Origin: Aciduliprofundum sp. MAR08-339
Lineage (GTDB): Archaea > Thermoplasmatota > Thermoplasmata > Thermoplasmatales > Aciduliprofundaceae
DNA: 64,000 bases
Assembly (NCBI RefSeq): GCF_000327505.1
Contig: NC_019942.1
Location: forward strand, 1,178,001 to 1,242,000
Direction: 5' to 3'
Below are positions 36,299 through 45,700 of this stretch, in pieces (the stretch's first letter is position 1; every line of letters starts with the position of its first letter). The position numbers were made by a program, and so were the translations under genes. Below the pieces are notes generated by a model that saw nothing but the letters and a program-made list of their open reading frames with translations, was not told the origin of the DNA and made no database searches.

Positions 36299-37645
36299 AT
36301 GGAAATAACTGAAATGAAGGAGTGGGAGAGAATATCGGCGCACTCACACATTCTTGGACTTGGACTGGATGAGAATTACAGGGCGCTAAGAAAGGCGGAT
36401 GGAATGATAGGTCAGGTGGAGGCAAGGGAAGCCGCCGGAATCATAGTTAGAATGATCAAGGAGGGAAAATTTGCAGGCAATGCCATTCTCATAGCAGGTC
36501 CTCCGGGAAGCGGAAAAACCGCACTTGCAATAGGCATAGCCAAGGAACTGGGTGAGGACGTGCCCTTCGTGCACATTGCAGGAAGTGAGATTTACAGCAG
36601 CGAGGTGAAGAAAACGGAGTTTTTAACCCAGACACTTCGGAAGGCAATAGGTGTGCGTATCCATGAGATGCGCAACATATACGAGGGCAAGGTTGAAAAG
36701 CTGAGCATGGACTACATGCAGCACCCCTACAATCCATACCAGAAGATACCTGCAAGCGCAACCATAACACTGAAAACAAAGAAGGAGAAGAAAAAACTCA
36801 AGATGGACCAGAGTTTTGCAATGCAGTTGCTCCAGCAGGGCATAGATGAGGGGGACATAATCCAGATAGATGCTGATAGTGGAAGAGTTGTAAAAATAGG
36901 GATATCCAAGGATGCGGTGGAGGAGAAGAGTTACGACCTGGCTTCTGAGAAGATCATGGACATACCGGATGGACCCGTGCTGCAGGAAAAGGAATTCGTC
37001 TATACCCTGACTCTCAACGATCTTGATATGATGCAATCCCGTTCAGGCATGGATATTGCCTCGCTTCTATTTGGATCCTCTGAGAGAAAGGAGATAGGAG
37101 ATGAGGTGCGTAGAAGGGTTGATGAGCAGGTAAAGAGGCTTGTGGAGGATGGTCGTGCAGAGCTGATTCCCGGAGTGCTGTTTATTGACGAGTGCTCAAT
37201 GCTGGATATTGAAACATATGCATTCCTGAACAAGGCAATGGAGCAGGAACTATCCCCAATACTGATATTTGCCACCAACCGCGGCATAACAACTGTGCGC
37301 GGTACCGATATAAAATCACCCTTCGGTATGCCCATAGACCTTCTTGACAGATTGCTCGTGATCACCACAAAGAAATACGAAAAGGAGGATATGCGCGATA
37401 TAATTCTGACCAGGGCCAAGAAGGAGAAAATAAAAATCAATGAGGACGCACTTGACTATCTCGTGGATATAGGACAAAAAGCCTCTCTGAGGTACGCCAT
37501 ACAGCTGCTCGCTCCAGCCTGGGAACTTGCAGGAAAGAAGGAGATCGAAAGGGAACACATTGAAAGGGTGTACAGATTATTCGCAGATGTAAAGCGCTCG
37601 GTGGAGTACCTGCGCAGGATGGAAGAAGAAATGATTTACGATTGA
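36299..37645 (+). CDS. TIP49 (RuvB-like) AAA+ ATPase
   Basis: The 448-residue protein has the Walker A GPPGSGKTA (residues 67-75) and Walker B GVLFIDEC, plus an OB-like insertion between them, the layout of archaeal TIP49/RuvBL. Relatives in eukaryotes (pontin, reptin) act in chromatin and snoRNP assembly. The ATG at 36299 is preferred over in-frame GTGs at 36290 and 36293, with GGTGGTG as Shine-Dalgarno. A TATA-like TTTATATAG (about 36259-36267) lies about 35 bases upstream. Confidence 0.9.
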   Translation: MEITEMKEWERISAHSHILGLGLDENYRALRKADGMIGQVEAREAAGIIVRMIKEGKFAGNAILIAGPPGSGKTALAIGIAKELGEDVPFVHIAGSEIYSSEVKKTEFLTQTLRKAIGVRIHEMRNIYEGKVEKLSMDYMQHPYNPYQKIPASATITLKTKKEKKKLKMDQSFAMQLLQQGIDEGDIIQIDADSGRVVKIGISKDAVEEKSYDLASEKIMDIPDGPVLQEKEFVYTLTLNDLDMMQSRSGMDIASLLFGSSERKEIGDEVRRRVDEQVKRLVEDGRAELIPGVLFIDECSMLDIETYAFLNKAMEQELSPILIFATNRGITTVRGTDIKSPFGMPIDLLDRLLVITTKKYEKEDMRDIILTRAKKEKIKINEDALDYLVDIGQKASLRYAIQLLAPAWELAGKKEIEREHIERVYRLFADVKRSVEYLRRMEEEMIYD

Positions 37646-37680
37646 TCTCAATTTTTTATTTTTAAAAAAAGAAAAAGGGT
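37646..37680. terminator. Bidirectional T-tract between convergent genes
   Basis: This gap holds ATTTTTTATTTTT on the plus strand and TTTTTCTTTTTTT on the minus strand, T-runs that fit archaeal termination for the TIP49 and glutamate dehydrogenase genes that converge here. No stable hairpin is needed for archaeal intrinsic termination. Confidence 0.6.
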
Positions 37681-39051
37681 TTAGTAAATGCCCTGATCGA
37701 GCATGGAGTCTGCCACTTTCACGAATCCACCAATGTTGGATCCGAGCAGCAGGTTGGTTGGCTTGTCGTACTTCTCTGCATACTTGACTCCGGTGTTGAA
37801 TATGTTCACCATTATGTTGTGCAACTTGCGATCAACTTCCTCTGCTGTCCAGTAGGTGAACTGGGCGTTCTGGCTCATCTCAAGACCGCTCACAGCCACG
37901 CCTCCTGCATTGGCTGCCTTTGCAGGTCCGAAGAGCACATCGTTCTCAAAGTAGTGGTTGATTGCATCCAGCGTGCTTGGCATGTTGGCACCCTCAACCA
38001 CAGCAATCAATCCGGCGTTGGTGAGTATCTTGGCATCCTCCAGATTGATTTCGTTCTGGGTAGCGCTTGGGAATGCTATGTGAACCTCTCCTGCTTCCTT
38101 GGCGGCAACTTCCCATGCCTTCTTGCCAGGGAACCAGGGCAGATCGAATTTCTCAGCCACTTCCTGCAGCCTGCCATGCTTTATGGCCTTGGTCTCGTAA
38201 ACAGCATTCCATATATCATCGTTTATACCATCGGGCAGATACATCGTACCCTTTGAATCTGAGAGTGTCACGACCTTACCACCATACTCGGTGACCTTCT
38301 TTGAGGCAAACTGGGCCACATTACCGCTGCCGGATATGGCCACATTGTAACCCTTAAGGTCCTTCTTGCCCTTGAACTTCTTGAGCATCTCAATGAGGTA
38401 ATACGTGGCTCCATAACCTGTAGCCTCAGGCCTTATGAGTGATCCACCCCAGTTGAGACCCTTACCTGTCAGCACGCCTTCCCAGCGATTCACAATCTTC
38501 CTGTAGGCACCAAAGAGATAACCAATCTCTCGACCACCAACACCGATATCTCCGGCAGGAACATCGGTATTCGGGCCAATATGCCTGTAGAGCTCCATCA
38601 TGAAATTCTCGCAGAAGCGGCGCACCTCAGCATCGCTCTTGCCATGGGGGTCAAAATCACTACCGCCCTTGGCACCGCCCATGGGTATGCCAGTAAGGGC
38701 ATTCTTGAATATCTGCTCAAATCCGAGGAACTTGAGCACACCAAGGGTCACGGTTGGGTGGAACCTCAAACCGCCCTTGTACGGGCCAATTGCTCCATTG
38801 AACTCAATTCTGTAACCGCGATTCACGTGCAGCTCGCCATTGTCATCCTCCCAGGTAACACGAAACATAACTACGCGCTCTGGCTCGGTTATTCTCTCAA
38901 GAATCTTGTGCTTCATGTACTTGGGATTCTTCTCTATCACAGGTATCAGTGTGTGCAGAACCTCGGTTACAGCCTGATGAAATTCGGGCTGTGCTGGATT
39001 CTTTGCCTTGACGTTCTCTATAACATTTTCCACATATTCCTTTGCATTCAT
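37681..39051 (-). CDS. gdhA: Glutamate dehydrogenase, bacterial NADP-type
   Basis: The 456-residue enzyme interconverts glutamate and 2-oxoglutarate plus ammonia. Motifs are GGLRFHP, the catalytic PMGGAKGGSDFDP (Lys in the loop), and the Rossmann part GYNVAISGSGNVAQFA. The length and the N-terminal MNAKEYVENVIE match the bacterial GdhA group rather than the shorter archaeal one of about 420 residues. The frame is open 26 codons further upstream, but GGTGAT just before the ATG at 39051 marks the start. Confidence 0.93.
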   Translation of the reverse strand: MNAKEYVENVIENVKAKNPAQPEFHQAVTEVLHTLIPVIEKNPKYMKHKILERITEPERVVMFRVTWEDDNGELHVNRGYRIEFNGAIGPYKGGLRFHPTVTLGVLKFLGFEQIFKNALTGIPMGGAKGGSDFDPHGKSDAEVRRFCENFMMELYRHIGPNTDVPAGDIGVGGREIGYLFGAYRKIVNRWEGVLTGKGLNWGGSLIRPEATGYGATYYLIEMLKKFKGKKDLKGYNVAISGSGNVAQFASKKVTEYGGKVVTLSDSKGTMYLPDGINDDIWNAVYETKAIKHGRLQEVAEKFDLPWFPGKKAWEVAAKEAGEVHIAFPSATQNEINLEDAKILTNAGLIAVVEGANMPSTLDAINHYFENDVLFGPAKAANAGGVAVSGLEMSQNAQFTYWTAEEVDRKLHNIMVNIFNTGVKYAEKYDKPTNLLLGSNIGGFVKVADSMLDQGIY

Positions 39052-39167
39052 TTCTATCACCTTTTTTAGGCATGGGGAAATTGCAGCAATAGATATAAAG
39101 ATTTCTTGTACCGAAAATGAATTTTTCAAAATTCGTAAAATGAATAACGATAACTGTAAATAAATAG

Positions 39168-39240
39168 CAGCCCCGGGAGGATTCGAACCTCCGTCAGGGG
39201 ATCCAGAGTCCCCGATGCTTGACCACTACACCACGGGGCT
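39168..39240 (-). tRNA. tRNA-Gln (CTG)
   Basis: On the minus strand it folds with acceptor AGCCCCG/CGGGGCT, anticodon stem GGGGA/TCCCC, loop CTCTGGA with anticodon CTG, T arm GGAGG/CCTCC and discriminator G73. The A1-U72 pair is the form found in archaeal tRNA-Gln that enters the GatD/GatE amidation route, whose genes lie about 7 kb away. No TATA box lies at the right place directly upstream; see the repeat at 39255-39300. Confidence 0.96.
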
Positions 39241-39254
39241 ACGCGCTGCTCGCT

Positions 39255-39300
39255 CCGGGGCTAGTTCGCACCTTCCGGTGCTCACTACACCGCGGGGCTA
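39255..39300 (-). repeat. Truncated tandem copy of the tRNA-Gln 5' part
   Basis: On the minus strand AGCCCCG occurs at 39299, 39262 and 39240 (the last begins the functional tRNA). The most distal copy, AGCCCCGCGGTGTAGTG, matches the start of tRNA-Gln in 16 of 17 bases, then has GGTGCGAAC, which looks like a remnant of the T arm. The anticodon arm is missing. The only good TATA (TTTTAATA on the minus strand, about 39325-39334) lies about 30 bases before this remnant rather than before the functional tRNA. Confidence 0.7.
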
Positions 39301-39522
39301 GGCGATTGGTAAATGGGAAATGGGTATTAAAATCTTACGTTCCCCCTCCCGTACTCCCGGCCAGAGGTGGGAATAATTAAATCATAGATTACGAACACAA
39401 AGGCAAGAAGAGAAACATGAAAAATGATCCACTCATCTTGACTCCACCTTCACAATGTATAAATGATCTTCCGCAAAACTTTGAACAATATTTAAATCCG
39501 ATACTCAATTTTACCATTGAAA

Positions 39523-41490
39523 ATGAGAGTTAGAAATTTAACTTTGTTCCTTATTCCGGTAATTCTCGCCATAATATTCTCTCTCATAGTGGGGGTGAGA
39601 AACCCTGCAATCATACTCGCCTTCTTCATAATATTTGACGCGGTGAGTTCGGTAATCTCCTCGTTCATATTCATAACCTACTGGCATAAGAGCAAGAAAT
39701 ACAAGGAGCTATTGGTATCTTACTTGAAACCAAGGGGAGGAGTTGAGGGAAAGATAGCCATAGTGATACCTGTCTACAACGAGGATCCCTGGACGGTTGT
39801 GCAAACAGCTGTGGCTGCAAAGATGGCTGCGGAGGGATACGGGGATGTTTACGTTCTTGATGATTCCACAGATGATGAAATAAGAAAAAAACTTGATGAG
39901 TATGCTAAGGAATACGAGTTCATCGTTTTCAGGAGAGGAAGCCGGAAGGGATACAAGGCAGGAGCTGTGAATTCCTGGTTGAGAAAGCACGGGGAGAGTT
40001 ACGATTTCATGATGATTCTTGATGCTGACCAGAGGCCCATGCCAGGGTTTGCAAAGCACATACTTAGCATGTTTGACGATCCAGATGTGGCCTTCGTTCA
40101 GGTACCCCAGTACTATTCAAGATTGGATACCACCATAGCCCTGGCTGCACATTTGCAGCTAATACCATTTCTGAGGGTTGTGATGAGGGCAAGGCATATA
40201 AATCACAGTGCATTCAGCCTGGGAAGTGGCACGGTATTTAGAATCAAGCCCCTGATGGAAGTTGGCGGATTATACGAGAAGACGGTAACGGAGGATATTT
40301 ACACATCCATTCTTCTTCACGAGAAGGGATACAAGAGCAAGTACCTTGACATACCCCTGGTTTGGTATGGAGAGGCGCCCCTGGACCTCAAGGCCTACTG
40401 GATACAGCAGAACAGATGGTCTGCGGGTGGTTTTCAGCTCATACCCAAACTACTGGATGCAAAGCTCTCAACTCGCCAGCTTGTGGATTATATGAACGGT
40501 GTGTTTTACTGGCTTCACGTGGGTCTGCTAACGATGATAGACATAATAGCTCCCGTGCTGTTTCTCATCTTTGGAATATACTTTATGAGTGTTGAGCCAC
40601 TCTACTACCTCGTATTCTATGGGTCAATTTTTGCCTTCACGTTCATATTTTACATACTATCAATGAGGGATTACAAGTACGGATTGAGAGAGTATATGTA
40701 TCACCAGGGAATACAGTTCGTAGCATCTCTTCCCGTGACCATCGCGCTGTTTCAGTGGCTTACCGGTCGCAAAAAATCGTTTAGGGTAACTCCAAAGAAA
40801 AAGAAGATGGGGGATGTTGTAAGGTATCACATATACTTCATGACTGTCATAGTGATGCTCTCCCTGTCAATAGTATTCGGGGTTCTGAAACTCATTTACG
40901 GACAATGGCACATGCTCTATGCATACCTGATCAACATGTTCTGGGCCGTATGGTGGCTGTGGCTCTCAATAAGTGCCTTCTATGTTTCCCTCTCCAGGCC
41001 CGTGCCAAAAAGGGTGAGGGAGAGAGCCAGGCAGACCTACGAGGGCCTAGAAATAACAGTCGTGGATATGCTTGCCTGCGGTATAGAGTTTGAAAAACTT
41101 ATTGGAAGGTATTACGTGACCCTTGCGAATATGTATCCTAAGTATGAGAAGGTTCTAATTGATATAGCCAAGGACTCATTCAGACACGCGAGAATCTACG
41201 AGAAGATTTTGAATCTGGCCAAGGAAAGGTGGGGCAAGAGTATGGAGGAACAGTGCAGCGGTATAAGTTCTTACTTGAAGAATATAGAGGATATGGAAAA
41301 AAGATGTGGGAGAATCCCATTCAAGGAATGCCTCCTTCCGCAGGAGGAGATTTCCATGTACGTGTATGCCCATCTGGTTCTGGAAAGCTGCAGGTTCATA
41401 CCAAAAAAGCTCATGGACGAGGTTGAAGGCATAGCCAGGGAGGAACTTGATCACAACAGGAGGATAAGAGAACTTGCCACAGGAGAATAG
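39523..41490 (+). CDS. Membrane glycosyltransferase (GT2, cellulose-synthase-like) with ferritin-like tail
   Basis: The 655-residue protein has two N-terminal membrane helices, a GT2 catalytic domain with a metal-binding DxD (LDADQRP), TED and the processive QxxRW motif (QQNRW), then about four more membrane helices. From about residue 505 there is a soluble helical domain with E...SFRHARIYEK and E...EELDHNRR, resembling the ExxH metal sites of ferritin-like proteins. It probably makes a polysaccharide; the substrate is unknown. A TTG at 39517 is in frame but the ATG is preferred; TATA ATATTTAAA lies about 30 bases upstream. No partner cellulose genes are adjacent. Confidence 0.8.
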   Translation: MRVRNLTLFLIPVILAIIFSLIVGVRNPAIILAFFIIFDAVSSVISSFIFITYWHKSKKYKELLVSYLKPRGGVEGKIAIVIPVYNEDPWTVVQTAVAAKMAAEGYGDVYVLDDSTDDEIRKKLDEYAKEYEFIVFRRGSRKGYKAGAVNSWLRKHGESYDFMMILDADQRPMPGFAKHILSMFDDPDVAFVQVPQYYSRLDTTIALAAHLQLIPFLRVVMRARHINHSAFSLGSGTVFRIKPLMEVGGLYEKTVTEDIYTSILLHEKGYKSKYLDIPLVWYGEAPLDLKAYWIQQNRWSAGGFQLIPKLLDAKLSTRQLVDYMNGVFYWLHVGLLTMIDIIAPVLFLIFGIYFMSVEPLYYLVFYGSIFAFTFIFYILSMRDYKYGLREYMYHQGIQFVASLPVTIALFQWLTGRKKSFRVTPKKKKMGDVVRYHIYFMTVIVMLSLSIVFGVLKLIYGQWHMLYAYLINMFWAVWWLWLSISAFYVSLSRPVPKRVRERARQTYEGLEITVVDMLACGIEFEKLIGRYYVTLANMYPKYEKVLIDIAKDSFRHARIYEKILNLAKERWGKSMEEQCSGISSYLKNIEDMEKRCGRIPFKECLLPQEEISMYVYAHLVLESCRFIPKKLMDEVEGIAREELDHNRRIRELATGE

Positions 41491-41891
41491 GAAATTTACT
41501 ATGTATATCATGATCGCCAAAAACCTCTATTATGGTTCGTTAATGTTTGGGGTTATGTTTTCCATTATTGAGGGTAGATCTTTCAACAGTGACGATTCTA
41601 CGGGCTCTCAGAGGGTGATTTTGACGCTTCTAATATTTAGGTGAAACATGGAAACTTGTTTCAGGCATATTAATAAAAGTAAAATAAAAATAGTCACATT
41701 TCAATCACTTTCAGGATACGTTATTTGGTGAGGTATCCAGCAATTCTGCAATATTCAGTAGATTTCGATAAAACTGGAAGATGAAATTCATATAACGTTC
41801 TGGGGATATGTGAAGTTTCGCCATAAGGCGAAATTTGGGCGAAGTGAGACGAAGCTGTATGTCCGCTGTTAGGTGACGAACCCATAAATTT
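41491..41891. other. Intergenic region at the left edge of the BREX island
   Basis: This 401-base stretch contains no convincing gene. An open frame of 47 codons (41501-41644) has weak coding signs and no clear start signal. The right part holds the palindromic element listed at 41791-41883. The left part is AT-rich and probably serves as the terminator region of the glycosyltransferase gene and the 3' end of the minus-strand BREX operon. Confidence 0.5.
41791..41883. repeat. Left flanking imperfect palindrome of the BREX island, attC-like
   Basis: An inner hairpin, TTTCGCC-ATAA-GGCGAAA (41816-41833), is enclosed by outer arms that are partly complementary (TAACGTTCTGGGGATATG at 41793-41810 and GTATGTCCGCTGTTA at 41857-41871). 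The right end GTTAGGT fits the attC core form GTTRRRY. A related element lies at 51473-51555 in the same orientation; they share TAACGTTCTG, GAAGTT at the same offset, and AATTTGGG. Confidence 0.6.
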
Positions 41892-43316
41892 TCAACCTCT
41901 TATTTTAATTTCGGGTAAAGTATCATTGAACTCATTATCAATTAGACTTATTTGCTTCTTAATGATTTTTCTCATTTCTATCGCTGGTTTTAAACAAAAT
42001 GTTTCAAACTCTTTTTTATAAATATCTTCAACTTTGTGTATATGCGGGAAAAGCAGTTTTAAATAACCTGTGCTTATTTTCACTATCGCTCTTGTATCTC
42101 TCGTGTCAGCGTTTTTAGGTATATCTAACAAAGAATCTACTACTTTAGCAAAATCAGGTATTGTTCTTAATTTGTGTAATATTTCGGAGAAATATTCTAC
42201 ATTCAATGCATATCCTCTCAACTTTAAATCTTCTCGCATTCTAGGTAATCTCCATCCTTCAATGAAACCATGAAATCTATCTAATAGTGCAGAATCTTGA
42301 AAGAATTTTGGTAAATTAACGAAATATTTGTTATGTAGGGGTTTTCTATCTTTTTTTAATGGGATGTTTCCCAATAACATAAATCCAGCAGAAGAAACTC
42401 CTCTATAGTCTGCTACAGAAAAATTTCCTGATTCTAAATAATTTTTTAAAGCCCCTTGTAATTCACTTGGGTCCGTAAATTTTATAGTTTCGATTTCATC
42501 CAAGACTACAAAATCATAGCGGGTTATTATGCCAGGAGTTGAACGGGCAACATCGTAAAGCAACTTTGCCCTTGAAACAACACCACCACTTATAACCCAA
42601 CCGTATTTACTTAGATTATTAAATGTATAAGATTTGCCAGTTCCTTTGGGAGCAAGTTCTATCATATTCAAGTTTGGTTCAACAAAAACGAGAAGCCGAG
42701 CCAAAAATAATAACTTTTGAGAAAGCGATTCAAACCCATCGGGATTGTATTCCATAGAACGTATCATAAGGTCTATCCATTCTTCTAAAGTAAATTCTTT
42801 TCGCTTCTCCCTGAAATATTTCACATCCACATCATAAGGTTTAAATGGTTTGTAATCCACTATTTCTATTGCTCCTCTTTGTTTTCCTTCAGGCGGAATA
42901 TAAACTAATTTAACGACACCCCAGACTTCCCCTCCTTTTAATTCTGGGAACTTTTTAGCAATATACTGAGGAATCCGACCCTCATTGGGTTTTATACCTA
43001 TATCTGGTATAGAAAATCTCAGTATTCCTGACTTTATATCTGGGTCTACTACAATTCTCGCAAGCAATGTGACCTCTTTTAAATCGTTTAAAAGAGTTCC
43101 TTTTATTTTGCTCTCTTTATGTGCAATATGGGCATTCAAAAAAAGCTTTAGAGCATCAACATCCAAATTTCCATACTCATCTGTAAACTTCCTTAATATC
43201 CAATCCTTGACAAAAGATGGAAGATTATATCCAGAAAATATCCTATATTCTTTTGGACTTTTAAACACGGATTCCTCTGGAAATATTCTCTTTATTTTAT
43301 CATCTAACTCATTCAT
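41892..43316 (-). CDS. brxL: BREX type 4 protein BrxL (AAA+, Lon-like family)
   Basis: The 474-residue protein has a Walker A APKGTGKSY (near residues 222-230) and Walker B VVLDE (about 270-274), in the BrxL form IELAPKGTGKSY followed by SGGVVSRAKLLYD and RYDFVVLDEIE. BrxL proteins are AAA+ complexes of BREX phage defence. The typical type 1 BrxL is about 680 residues with a C-terminal Lon-like protease domain; this chain ends soon after the AAA+ module, so that domain seems absent. It is the last gene of the operon, overlapping pglZ by 4 bases, and is AT-rich. Confidence 0.85.
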   Translation of the reverse strand: MNELDDKIKRIFPEESVFKSPKEYRIFSGYNLPSFVKDWILRKFTDEYGNLDVDALKLFLNAHIAHKESKIKGTLLNDLKEVTLLARIVVDPDIKSGILRFSIPDIGIKPNEGRIPQYIAKKFPELKGGEVWGVVKLVYIPPEGKQRGAIEIVDYKPFKPYDVDVKYFREKRKEFTLEEWIDLMIRSMEYNPDGFESLSQKLLFLARLLVFVEPNLNMIELAPKGTGKSYTFNNLSKYGWVISGGVVSRAKLLYDVARSTPGIITRYDFVVLDEIETIKFTDPSELQGALKNYLESGNFSVADYRGVSSAGFMLLGNIPLKKDRKPLHNKYFVNLPKFFQDSALLDRFHGFIEGWRLPRMREDLKLRGYALNVEYFSEILHKLRTIPDFAKVVDSLLDIPKNADTRDTRAIVKISTGYLKLLFPHIHKVEDIYKKEFETFCLKPAIEMRKIIKKQISLIDNEFNDTLPEIKIRG

Positions 43317-45700
43317 AGTAGATCCCTCTCCTTAAATCCTCCTATAATAGTTACCTTTATTTGGTAGTCCTTATCTCCTATTTTCAATACTATCGTGTGT
43401 TCTCCAACTTTTAAGCCTCTTAGATCTATCTTATAGATATCATCCTCTTTCTCGTAAGACACATTCAATGATCGCTCATTGAGAAAAGCTTCAGGAATAT
43501 ACAAAGGCTGTGGGTATATTTTAAATTGAACTACAGGATTAGTTATCCAGACCTCAGAATTAATAAGTTCAATTTCATATTCAGTTTTGTCTTTTTCAGT
43601 TTCTATTACAATATAAGGTACTAAAACTTCTTCAGGAGTGGCCCCTCCATGAACCTCTCTATAAGGAGTATTATTTAATGAAACATGTTTCAATGCAACA
43701 AGGACCTTTCTACCCCGGCAATTCCCCTCATCAATGTTCCACACAATAAAATATTCGTCCTCTTTGTAATTTACCTCGTCGATCCACATACATCTTCCCT
43801 CATGTTCAGTGTTTGGCAAATCGAGTCTTTTAAAATTACCAAAATCCTTCAAACACAAAAAACTGAATCCGTGATCTGAAAGGATGCCAATTTTTTCATA
43901 TTGCATCTCAATAATTTCTTTTATTATTTTTTCTACGAGTTCAAATTCTTTGATTAGATCATCTGGATATTTATATGGATTTTGATTATGGATGTGCTTA
44001 TCTAAATTTCCAACTTTTTCAAATTCGTATCTATTGCATTCTGTAATGCTTGGCAAATTTACCCGCGTAAGTAACTTATTTTTTACGATTTTTCCTTTTT
44101 CTTTTCCATATTTATTGAGCAGATGAACTACTAATGAAAACCATTCCGCTCCTAACCCATCTATCCACACATATTTAATCTCCTCTTCTATTTTTGCTTT
44201 AGGCAAAGAATAATACCAATCTGAAAAAGTAGACTTATTTCTGTTTTTGTTATTAATTAGTTCTTCTATTTTTAGAGATTTACTATGCCTTATTTTTGAA
44301 TAATTGTACTCTTTAAAATATTCAAGTATCCAATTATCCACTTCGTTATCGGGCTTTATTAACTCCCAATCTAAATAGTAAGCCAATTCTGGATAAACAT
44401 CTTTTAAGTTAGGAAGAAGTCTTTGAATTTCTTGGATATCAACATTTTTTAGTTCAGAAATTAGGTATTTCCTCTCAGTAAATGTTATGTTGGTTAAATA
44501 TTCGAGCTTTTTCTTCAACGGGTAGCTTTTTATATTATCAAGTTCATTATAAAGTTTCTCTTCTACAAATCGAGCTGAGAAGTTGAGATTCTTATGTATG
44601 TAGTTTAAAAATTCCTTTCTCTCGGAAAAAACATCCTTAGTTGGTGTTTCAGAAGGTAGCTGAAATATCTCCAACCATAGTTTTTCTATTAAATCCTCCT
44701 CTTTTAATTCTTCCAGTCTTTCGAAACATTTGTGTAAATAGGAAGACTTAAACTTATCTAAAGCTAAGAAGAGGTTTCTGATTAACCATCTTTCATAATA
44801 ATCATTAGTTTTCAAATAGCAATCGAGAAATTCTTTAGGTGTTAATTTTTCTATACTTCTAAAATTAAAATGTCTTAAAAATATACCTTCTATGGTTAAT
44901 CCTTTTCTATTGTATCTGCCTACCTCCTTTATGAGTTCGTTCCAAAACTCTATTTCGTCATCTTTAAACTTTACCGGAACTTTGATTTCAAAAATCTCTT
45001 CAAGAAATTCTTTTTGATTTGAAATCCCCTTTAACTCGAATGCTTGATCTGGGAGAAAATTTTTATAAAAATATGACAAGGATTGGGACAGGGATAGGAT
45101 ACCTTTCACATTCTCTCTTTTCCAAACACTTAACCATTCTTCAGTAGTAGATACTAATACAAAGTTTTCTAAGAGAAGATTCTTATAATCTAAATCAAAA
45201 TTTATTTGATATATAATTGTTTTTTGAGAAGATGTTTCTAACTTCCAAACTGATGCCCATTCTTCCTTTCTGTAAAAGTTAGTCCAGAACTCTTGTTCAA
45301 ATCTCTCCCACAAACCAACTAAGGGTATATAGATTCTTATATTGTTTTGCTTTTCAATTTCAGTTAGGCTTTTTAAAGTTATATAAAAATCTTCTTTACT
45401 TTGAAATCTCAGAAATTCTGATAGTGGAACCACAACAGCATTGTTAGATATTTCCCTTATCCAATTTACTATTTCATCTGTTGTTAGCCATCTATTTTTA
45501 TCAGATAGGAGTTCCGTTATTTCTCTACTTTCAACATTACAATTTTTAACTAGAAATCTAATAATTTCTCGTAATTCTTCGAAAGAATTAAGGAAGATTA
45601 ACCTTACCGGAAATCTTCTGTCAGAGGGCATTTTAGAATTCTTATCCTGCTTTATTCGAGCATACAATTCTTTAAGAGAATGAAAATCTTCTACTCCCAT
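43313..45700 (-). CDS. pglZ: BREX type 4 PglZ-domain phosphatase-like protein
   Basis: The 795-residue protein contains the alkaline-phosphatase-like PglZ domain in its C-terminal half: the WIDGLGAEWF segment with the catalytic-site Asp, ILSDHGFSFL with Asp-His metal ligands, and NTEHEGRCMW. The N-terminal half is a long helical region of unknown role. PglZ is the hallmark of BREX and of the older Pgl systems. It overlaps both neighbours (1 base with brxC, 4 with brxL). Confidence 0.88.
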   Translation of the reverse strand: MGVEDFHSLKELYARIKQDKNSKMPSDRRFPVRLIFLNSFEELREIIRFLVKNCNVESREITELLSDKNRWLTTDEIVNWIREISNNAVVVPLSEFLRFQSKEDFYITLKSLTEIEKQNNIRIYIPLVGLWERFEQEFWTNFYRKEEWASVWKLETSSQKTIIYQINFDLDYKNLLLENFVLVSTTEEWLSVWKRENVKGILSLSQSLSYFYKNFLPDQAFELKGISNQKEFLEEIFEIKVPVKFKDDEIEFWNELIKEVGRYNRKGLTIEGIFLRHFNFRSIEKLTPKEFLDCYLKTNDYYERWLIRNLFLALDKFKSSYLHKCFERLEELKEEDLIEKLWLEIFQLPSETPTKDVFSERKEFLNYIHKNLNFSARFVEEKLYNELDNIKSYPLKKKLEYLTNITFTERKYLISELKNVDIQEIQRLLPNLKDVYPELAYYLDWELIKPDNEVDNWILEYFKEYNYSKIRHSKSLKIEELINNKNRNKSTFSDWYYSLPKAKIEEEIKYVWIDGLGAEWFSLVVHLLNKYGKEKGKIVKNKLLTRVNLPSITECNRYEFEKVGNLDKHIHNQNPYKYPDDLIKEFELVEKIIKEIIEMQYEKIGILSDHGFSFLCLKDFGNFKRLDLPNTEHEGRCMWIDEVNYKEDEYFIVWNIDEGNCRGRKVLVALKHVSLNNTPYREVHGGATPEEVLVPYIVIETEKDKTEYEIELINSEVWITNPVVQFKIYPQPLYIPEAFLNERSLNVSYEKEDDIYKIDLRGLKVGEHTIVLKIGDKDYQIKVTIIGGFKERDLL

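Noticed and set aside
41501-41644. 47-codon frame after the glycosyltransferase
   Set aside because: Short, no Shine-Dalgarno or TATA at the right place, and no family pattern.
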